Positions 1-4,550 of a stretch of 6,503 bases of DNA are shown one piece after another. A model generated the notes under the pieces. It worked only from the letters and a program-made list of their open reading frames with translations, had not been told where the DNA came from and ran no database searches. Location of the stretch: contig DMAP01000425.1 of the NCBI GenBank assembly GCA_003446975.1, positions 1,336 to 7,838 of the forward strand, written 5' to 3'. The stretch's first letter is position 1. Each line of letters starts with the position of its first letter. Source of the DNA: Clostridiales bacterium (GTDB lineage: Bacteria; Bacillota; Clostridia; Tissierellales; Dethiosulfatibacteraceae). The position numbers were made by a program, and so were the translations under genes.

Positions 1-306
1 AAAGTCCCTTTCTCCATCAGCATCAACTGATACAAAGGCCAATGTGGTCGGTTTATCGGATCTCTTTAACCACTTGGTTTGGACGCCATGCTGTTTTAGC
101 GTCATTTCAAGGAAATCACCGAAACCATCTTGTCCGACTGAGCCGTAAAAGTAGCACCGGCCTCCCAATGAGCCAATAACGCAAGACACATTGGAAGGGG
201 CTCCCCCCGGCTTCATCATGAATGATTCTTGTCTTGCCAGGCTGGTATCCTGTTTGGATCCGATAAAATCGATGAGCATCTCTCCAATACAAATGACCGC
301 GCTCAT
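1..306 (-). CDS. PfkB-family sugar kinase, probable fructokinase (N-terminal 102 residues, cut by window edge)
   Basis: This is the N-terminal third of a ribokinase/PfkB-fold kinase, a family whose full length is usually about 310-330 residues; the rest lies beyond position 1. Seen directly: an opening beta strand AVICIGEMLIDFI (residues 3-15), the glycine-rich sugar-binding motif GGAPSNV (34-40), GSVGQDGFGDF (55-65), and TTLAFVSVDADGERDF (87-102). The last two are typical of bacterial fructokinases rather than ribokinases or 2-keto-3-deoxygluconate kinases. The expected reaction is ATP-dependent phosphorylation of fructose to fructose 6-phosphate in the cytoplasm. The ATP-binding and catalytic GAGD motif should be in the missing C-terminal part. 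The ATG overlaps the stop of the upstream regulator gene (ATGA) and is preceded by AAGGAGG at 311-317 with a 4-base spacer, suggesting translational coupling. Its place in the operon fits use of fructose released by the GH13 enzyme. Fructose specificity is inferred; another ketose or hexose is possible. Confidence 0.88.
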   Translation of the reverse strand, partial: MSAVICIGEMLIDFIGSKQDTSLARQESFMMKPGGAPSNVSCVIGSLGGRCYFYGSVGQDGFGDFLEMTLKQHGVQTKWLKRSDKPTTLAFVSVDADGERDF

Positions 307-1346
307 ACAACCTCCTTGGATCGCTTGCTGGCTTTTGAGGTGCTCTGCCTTACAATCAACTCATGCGGCAAAACAATAAGATCTGATGATGAAGGCTTTT
401 GTTTGTCATTTTGCAGCTTGATCATATCAATCAACCTCTCGATAGCCTGCAGGCCTTTTTCTTCAAAAGGCTGATGTATTGTGGTCAGTGTCGGGTTGTA
501 CATCTTAGCCACCTCAACATCGTCGAAACCCACAAAGGATATGTCTTCAGGGACCTTCATGCCTTCGTCAAAGACGCATTTCATCGCCCCAATGGCCATC
601 AGGTCATTGGCGCAAAAGACAGCTGTTGGCCATGGTTTGCTACTTAGCAATTTTTTCATAGCCTGATACCCATGATCAAAGGAATACTTTCCCTCAACAA
701 CCAGTCCCGCTTGATATAGTCCTTTCTCTTTCAATGCCTCCTGATATCCCATAAACCTCTCTCGTCCTGCGTACCGATCGCTTAAAGGACCTCGAATCAT
801 GGCTATACTTTTATGCCCTAATGAAACGAGATAAGTCGTAGCTTCAAATGCGGCCTTTTTATTGTCAATCTCTATGACCGGTATTGTATTGCTAGCTATA
901 TCGGAGCCTATCATGACTACCGGTTTATGAAATGAGTTTAGCGCTTGAATCAGCTCTTCATTCATGGCACCGGCAAGAAAAATCAGACCGTCTATGGCCT
1001 TCTCATTTAAAATCTGAATGTGCCTAATACCTGTATCTATATTAAAATCAGTAGCGGTAATGAGCAATGAGTAGTTTTTGGACCGAATATATGACTCCAT
1101 ACCCGCAATAATCCTTGAAAAGACGGGATTCGCTAGATCAGGAATAATAACGCCTATCAAGTGGGATTTCTTTAAAGATAGACTTCTACCCAGTGCGTTT
1201 GGCACAAATTTGGTGCTCTCTATCACTGCCATGACCTTTTGACGCACCTCATCGCTGACAGGTTTAGAGTTGTTTATAACTCTTGAGACTGTAGCTTTTG
1301 AAACACCACTTCGTTTTGCAATCTCATTGATTGTGATTTTTTCCAC
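303..1346 (-). CDS. LacI/GalR-family transcriptional regulator
   Basis: A full-length (347 aa) LacI-family DNA-binding sugar sensor. The N-terminal helix-turn-helix spans about residues 4-25, with recognition helix SKATVSRV at 16-23. The hinge segment PNALGRSL (49-56) ends in Leu56, the position that intercalates at the central CG step in family members. The periplasmic-binding-protein-like effector domain covers about 61-335, with GVIIPDLANPVF (65-76), GRERFMGYQEAL (194-205, conserved effector-binding Arg), CANDLMAIGA (245-254) and FVGFDDVEVA (271-280, conserved Asp). The start is GTG, supported by AGGAG at 1352-1356 and by the normal position of the HTH. It begins 22 bases after the second permease and overlaps the kinase start by four bases, so it is in the same transcript as its likely targets and would be autoregulated. 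The palindromes at 4529-4540 and perhaps 3202-3213 are candidate operators. The effector is unknown; sucrose, fructose or a phosphorylated derivative is inferred from context. It is not assumed to be the global regulator CcpA, because it is embedded in a transport operon. Confidence 0.95.
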   Translation of the reverse strand: MEKITINEIAKRSGVSKATVSRVINNSKPVSDEVRQKVMAVIESTKFVPNALGRSLSLKKSHLIGVIIPDLANPVFSRIIAGMESYIRSKNYSLLITATDFNIDTGIRHIQILNEKAIDGLIFLAGAMNEELIQALNSFHKPVVMIGSDIASNTIPVIEIDNKKAAFEATTYLVSLGHKSIAMIRGPLSDRYAGRERFMGYQEALKEKGLYQAGLVVEGKYSFDHGYQAMKKLLSSKPWPTAVFCANDLMAIGAMKCVFDEGMKVPEDISFVGFDDVEVAKMYNPTLTTIHQPFEEKGLQAIERLIDMIKLQNDKQKPSSSDLIVLPHELIVRQSTSKASKRSKEVV

Positions 1347-1368
1347 TGGTCTCTCCTACAAACTATTA

Positions 1369-2229
1369 TTATTTGATTGATCCGGAAACCATTCCTTTTA
1401 TGATTTGTTTCTGGGCTATGATAAATCCGACAATAATCGGTGCCGCTGCCATCAGTACTGCCGTCATGATCAGATCCCATTTCTTGACAAATGATCCCGC
1501 AAACCCTGCAATGGCCAGCGGTATGGTCTGAATATCCTGTCCGATTCCCAATATAAGCGATGGCAACAGGAAGTCGTTCCATATCCATATTGCATTCAAT
1601 ATACTGATTGTGACAAAAATAGGTTTAAGTATAGGCATGACCACCAGGAAGAAAATCTGAGGCTTTGAACAGCCATCAAGCAAAGCAGCCTCTTCCAGTT
1701 CCAACGGTATGGATTTGATAAACCCATGGAACATGAATACAGCCAGTGGCGCACCAAAACCTATATAGGCAAAAATCATACCGTGATACTCTCTGAGGAG
1801 CCTGATTCCCAGTGTGTTGTTGATGATTCTGAATAGCGCCACCAAGGGAAACATGACGACCTGAAAAGGAATAATCAATCCGCTGATAAACAATAGGAAT
1901 ATGACAGTCGCGATTCCAGTCTTTCTGCGCACCAGCACCCATGCCGCCATAGCCGAAAAAACAGATATGGTAACGAGAGAAATAGTGGTGATAATGACTG
2001 AGGAGTAGACGCTTGACGCATATCTGATGCTTGGGCTTGTCCAGATCTCCTTGATATTGGCAAACAACTGTGACCATTCCCTAGGCAGTGCTATAGGCTC
2101 CGTAATGATTTCCAGGGACGATTTGGCCGCGTTGATGATGACGACAAAGAATGGAAAAAGCGTCACAAGGAAAAATGATATTGTAATGATTTGCAGAAAT
2201 ATTTTTATATACTTATTTTTAGTATCCAT
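1369..2229 (-). CDS. Carbohydrate ABC transporter permease, MalG-type (CUT1)
   Basis: Inner-membrane permease subunit of a binding-protein-dependent sugar importer, 286 aa, a normal length for MalG/AraQ-like proteins. About six membrane segments are visible: near residues 11-33, 72-100, 107-130, 150-170, 201-226 and 253-272. The cytoplasmic EAA loop that docks to the ATPase is clear, EEAALLDG (179-186) followed by the conserved proline in VVMP (196-199). The C-terminus QIIKGMVSGSIK is the family signature end. The ATG (2227-2229) overlaps the stop of the preceding permease by one base (TAATG). AAGGAG lies at 2241-2246, a rather long 11-base spacer, consistent with coupled reinitiation. It should pair as a heterodimer with the adjacent permease. 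No ATPase gene is present in the window. The sugar transported cannot be read from this protein; a disaccharide such as sucrose is inferred from the neighbouring enzymes. Confidence 0.94.
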   Translation of the reverse strand: MDTKNKYIKIFLQIITISFFLVTLFPFFVVIINAAKSSLEIITEPIALPREWSQLFANIKEIWTSPSIRYASSVYSSVIITTISLVTISVFSAMAAWVLVRRKTGIATVIFLLFISGLIIPFQVVMFPLVALFRIINNTLGIRLLREYHGMIFAYIGFGAPLAVFMFHGFIKSIPLELEEAALLDGCSKPQIFFLVVMPILKPIFVTISILNAIWIWNDFLLPSLILGIGQDIQTIPLAIAGFAGSFVKKWDLIMTAVLMAAAPIIVGFIIAQKQIIKGMVSGSIK

Positions 2230-3134
2230 TACATTTCAATCTCCTTCTGTTTGTTATAGTAAACCTGGGCGATTGACACCACCGACAAAACCAGGAAGAA
2301 GACAATTGCTCTGGCTTGTCCTTCTGCCATACGATTATACTTGAAGGCTATATTGTAGATATGCACCGCCAAGAGCTCTGTGGAGTTAACCACCTGCCCC
2401 TGATAAATGGCCGTCGGTCCACCTGCTGTGAGTGCTACAATGATGTCGTACTGCTTGAATGAGTTGACCAATGTCAGGAATGACGTGATGGTAAAGGCCT
2501 GAGCTATCATAGGTATTGTTATATTTCTCAGTTTCTGCCAGAAGTTGGCGCCATCAATATCGCTTGCCTCCAGCAATTCCTGGGGTACATTCAGCAAAGC
2601 AGCTACATATATCATCATGATATATCCTGCATATTGCCAAGTGAAGGCCATTATCAGCCCAAGTAGTGTCAGGTTTGGATCTGCCAACAACAAAAGATTT
2701 TCTATATAGCTGATCCCCAGCAATCCACCGATGGCTGGAACAACTTCCTTGAAAATGAACTGCCAGATATAACCCAAGACCAGACCTCCGATGAGGTTTG
2801 GAATGAAGAATCCCGCCCTGTAGAAGTTTCTAAAACGGATTTCGCGGGTTACCAGAAAAGCAAAGAAGAGCGCAATCAGATTGATACTGATAACGCTTAA
2901 CAAGCTGAATAAAAACGTTCTGATAAAAGAATACCTGAAAGCTAGATTGGAAAACATGGTTTCATAATTTTTTAGCCCAACCCAATTGGGTTCCAATCCG
3001 GCAACAGCAGTCCAATCAGTCATTGAATAATACAAACCCATAAAAAATGGTATAATCACCACCACTAGAAAGGAAAAAAGCGCAGGGGCTAGGAAAAACC
3101 AGAATACCATATTATCCTTTATACGTTTGTTCAT
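2229..3134 (-). CDS. Carbohydrate ABC transporter permease, MalF/UgpA-type (CUT1)
   Basis: First permease subunit of the sugar importer, 301 aa from the preferred start. It opens with the family-typical WFFLAPALFSF (12-22) and IIPFFMGLYYSMTDW (27-41). Further membrane segments lie near 68-95, 107-128, 156-181, 208-235 and 276-293, about six in total. The EAA loop reads LLEASDIDGANFW (187-199) with the conserved proline at 208. An in-frame ATG at 3153-3155 would add seven residues (MIEKRWI), but it has no convincing ribosome site. The ATG at 3132-3134 has GAGGTG at 3139-3144, six bases upstream, so it is preferred. The gene lies downstream of a hairpin/T-run element that separates it from the binding-protein gene, and its last base is shared with the next permease. 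The two permeases should form the transmembrane channel. Family assignment is firm; sugar specificity is inferred only. Confidence 0.94.
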   Translation of the reverse strand: MNKRIKDNMVFWFFLAPALFSFLVVVIIPFFMGLYYSMTDWTAVAGLEPNWVGLKNYETMFSNLAFRYSFIRTFLFSLLSVISINLIALFFAFLVTREIRFRNFYRAGFFIPNLIGGLVLGYIWQFIFKEVVPAIGGLLGISYIENLLLLADPNLTLLGLIMAFTWQYAGYIMMIYVAALLNVPQELLEASDIDGANFWQKLRNITIPMIAQAFTITSFLTLVNSFKQYDIIVALTAGGPTAIYQGQVVNSTELLAVHIYNIAFKYNRMAEGQARAIVFFLVLSVVSIAQVYYNKQKEIEM

Positions 3135-3138
3135 AATC

Positions 3139-3144
3139 CACCTC
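3139..3144 (-). promoter_or_regulatory. Ribosome binding site deciding the MalF-type permease start
   Basis: GAGGTG on the minus strand, with its GAGG core six bases before the ATG at 3132-3134. It supports the 301-residue form over a form starting seven codons earlier, whose upstream sequence is A/T-rich with no purine-rich match. Confidence 0.7.
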
Positions 3145-3164
3145 TTTTCTATCATCTCAATAAT

Positions 3165-3204
3165 TTTTAAAAAAAAGGGTGCCAGTGGAAGCTACACCCT
3201 TTTT
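3165..3204 (-). terminator. Intercistronic hairpin with T-run (attenuator / partial rho-independent terminator)
   Basis: On the minus strand, arm AAAAAGGGTG (3204-3195), a 13-base loop, and arm CACCCTTTTT (3181-3172) form a perfect 10-bp stem that continues into a run of Ts. It starts 11 bases after the binding-protein stop and ends before the permease genes. In other bacterial sugar ABC operons, such elements after the binding-protein gene cut read-through or protect the upstream mRNA, giving excess binding protein over permease. The structure is symmetric (A-run plus T-run), so it could also act on the plus strand, but no plus-strand gene needs it. Partial termination is inferred, because the downstream genes have no other obvious promoter. 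Confidence 0.82.
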
Positions 3205-3213
3205 ACCGGTAAA
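3202..3213. promoter_or_regulatory. Perfect 12-bp palindrome TTTACCGGTAAA, candidate secondary LacI-type operator
   Basis: A perfect inverted repeat centred on CCGG, sharing the core ACCGGT with the operator at 4529-4540. It lies in the 11-base gap between the binding-protein stop codon and the terminator stem, overlapping the stem's outer three bases. It could be a downstream operator for looping or roadblocking by the operon's LacI-type protein. It could equally be a chance palindrome or a weak extension of the RNA hairpin. No promoter is visible beside it. Confidence 0.4.
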
Positions 3214-3215
3214 CA

Positions 3216-4463
3216 TTATTTTATTTCATCAATTTTTTGTGCAATCTGCTCAATGAATTGTGCTTTGGTTATGTCGCCTTTTGCAAAGGCTTCATAGATT
3301 GGTGCAATGGTTCCCATACCAAATCCATCAGGCATATCATTCTGCAGCCATGTATAAGCGGCATCCTTGGCCAGCCATTCGGTTACGTTGGCAGACAATG
3401 GTGCAGATGGTGTCAGTGTGACATTTGTGAATGCCGGTACCATATTGGCTTCTACTACCATATAATTGTGACCAGCTGGATCTGTCGCCATAAAGTTCAA
3501 GAAATTTCTTGCCGCTTCCAGATTCTTGCTCTCGTTGTTCAAGACATAGAAGGATGGAGCGCCGATGAATATCTTCTCATGGGTTCCCTTGACGGATGCA
3601 TGTGGTGCGAAAGCCATCGGGAAAGTAACATTGTTGGATTGCAACCAAGGATCTATCCAGTTTCCTTGATGGATAAACACTGATTTGCCTGTTCCAAACT
3701 GGCTGACTTGTGAATCGTAGTTTCCTGTTAAAAGTACTGTGCGGTCAGCGTATTCAAACAGCAATTCAACCCAGTCCGCATATTCAGTCAATCGCTGCAT
3801 GTCAGCCTCGCCATTGTTCAACTTGTCTAGAACAGTTGTATCACCATATGGCAACCCAGCTGACAGATATCCATTGAAATTGTGAAGTCCTGTTACCCAT
3901 CTCATATCAGGGCCTGCCGCCATGGCGACAACAGAGCTGATTCCTAGCTCAGCCTTCATTCCGTCAATTTTTTCAAATGCAGCTCGATATGCCTCTTGAG
4001 ATGTAAGCGTTGCAGGATCGACGCCTGCTTGTTCCAGTAGATCCACGTTGTATGCCATTCCCCATGCCTCAACAGCTACCGGGAAGCCTATTACTTTTCC
4101 GTCAACGACAAACTCAAGTGTTGTAAGGTCTATCCACTCATCACCTTCATAAGGCTGCAGTTTTGATTCCCAGGTGTTGTAACCACCCATTCCTTCGATA
4201 ACGAATATGTCTGGTTGTCTGTCCGATTGGAACTCGGCCCTTAATGCCTCGGCATATGGAGAGTCTCCGCCTGATGTCTTGACGATAACCTCTTTGCCTG
4301 TTGCTTCTTTATAAGCTGCAGCAAATGCTGTCAATTGTTCATGAATCTCAACTTTATTCTGATAGATTACAACTGTCTCATCTTGTGTGGCTGGTTGCGA
4401 ACATCCTGCAATCATCACTACCAAGAGTGCTAAAATCAGTAAAAATACTAAATTTCTTTTCAT
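3216..4463 (-). CDS. Sugar ABC transporter substrate-binding lipoprotein (SBP family 1)
   Basis: Extracytoplasmic sugar receptor of the importer, 415 aa from the preferred ATG. It carries a lipoprotein signal: KR at 2-3, a hydrophobic core at about 5-18, and the lipobox IAGC with lipidated Cys21. It is therefore anchored to the outer face of the membrane. The mature part matches the family 1 solute-binding pattern: DIFVIEG (85-91), DGKVIGFPVAVEAWGMAYN (121-139), GVDPATLTSQEAY (147-159), and a C-terminal helical segment ending in QIAQKIDEIK. Several aromatic residues (for example Trp135 and Trp189) could stack against sugar rings. A TTG five codons upstream (4476-4478) is in frame, but the ATG at 4461-4463 has GAAGGGGG at 4469-4476 with a 5-base spacer, and the TTG overlaps that site, so ATG is chosen. 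It is the first gene after the operator-controlled promoter and is followed by a hairpin before the permeases. Ligand inferred from context: sucrose or a related glucoside. Confidence 0.94.
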   Translation of the reverse strand: MKRNLVFLLILALLVVMIAGCSQPATQDETVVIYQNKVEIHEQLTAFAAAYKEATGKEVIVKTSGGDSPYAEALRAEFQSDRQPDIFVIEGMGGYNTWESKLQPYEGDEWIDLTTLEFVVDGKVIGFPVAVEAWGMAYNVDLLEQAGVDPATLTSQEAYRAAFEKIDGMKAELGISSVVAMAAGPDMRWVTGLHNFNGYLSAGLPYGDTTVLDKLNNGEADMQRLTEYADWVELLFEYADRTVLLTGNYDSQVSQFGTGKSVFIHQGNWIDPWLQSNNVTFPMAFAPHASVKGTHEKIFIGAPSFYVLNNESKNLEAARNFLNFMATDPAGHNYMVVEANMVPAFTNVTLTPSAPLSANVTEWLAKDAAYTWLQNDMPDGFGMGTIAPIYEAFAKGDITKAQFIEQIAQKIDEIK

Positions 4464-4468
4464 GTGTG

Positions 4469-4476
4469 CCCCCTTC
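4469..4476 (-). promoter_or_regulatory. Ribosome binding site deciding the binding-protein start
   Basis: GAAGGGGG on the minus strand, five bases before the ATG at 4461-4463. Because this site overlaps the in-frame TTG at 4476-4478, the shorter 415-residue protein with the signal peptide MKRNLVF is the likely product. Confidence 0.75.
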
Positions 4477-4521
4477 AATTTATTGAGATACTTTAATGAT
4501 ACTAAATATCCCTATATGTCT

Positions 4522-4550
4522 ATTATAGGAAACCGGTTTCATAAAAGCAA
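4522..4550 (-). promoter_or_regulatory. Sigma-A-type promoter of the transporter-regulator-kinase operon
   Basis: On the minus strand, TTGCTT (4550-4545) and a consensus TATAAT (4527-4522) are separated by exactly 17 bp. The -10 is perfect and the -35 keeps TTG, so activity could be high when derepressed. The predicted transcript start is near 4515, giving a leader of about 50 bases before the binding-protein ATG. The -35 hexamer lies inside the last codons of the GH13 gene. The spacer holds the palindrome described separately, a placement where a bound repressor would block RNA polymerase. Confidence 0.82.
4529..4540. promoter_or_regulatory. LacI/CcpA-type operator GAAACCGGTTTC in the promoter spacer
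   Basis: A perfect 12-bp palindrome centred on the CG step typical of LacI-family operators. It sits between the -35 and -10 hexamers and overlaps two bases of the GH13 stop codon. Read on the minus strand, TGAAACCGGTTTCC also fits the general catabolite cre consensus TGWAANCGNTNWCA at all but the last position. It may therefore be bound by the operon's own LacI-type regulator (1346-303), by a CcpA-like global regulator, or by both. The cognate regulator is favoured because of the perfect symmetry and the linkage. Binding itself is inferred. Confidence 0.8.

Noticed and set aside
871..926. Two further ACCGGT cores inside the regulator gene (877-882 and 919-924)
   Set aside because: Neither is a perfect palindrome beyond the six-base core, both lie in coding sequence without a promoter, and a six-base match is expected by chance.
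1676..2077. 133-codon minus-strand frame inside the MalG-type permease
   Set aside because: Same strand but a different frame from a clear permease; the translation has many Cys, His and Gln and no recognisable motif.
3153..3155. Upstream ATG for the MalF-type permease (seven residues longer)
   Set aside because: No Shine-Dalgarno match precedes it, while the next in-frame ATG has GAGGTG at good spacing.
3237..3683. 148-codon plus-strand open frame antisense to the binding-protein gene
   Set aside because: It lies wholly inside a well-supported lipoprotein gene on the other strand, is rich in Cys, Trp and His without domain pattern, and has no credible ribosome site. It is a shadow frame.
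4480..4505. Direct repeat of AGTATC in the leader of the binding-protein transcript
   Set aside because: Only six bases repeated in an A/T-rich leader; no riboswitch-like or stable hairpin structure was found around it.
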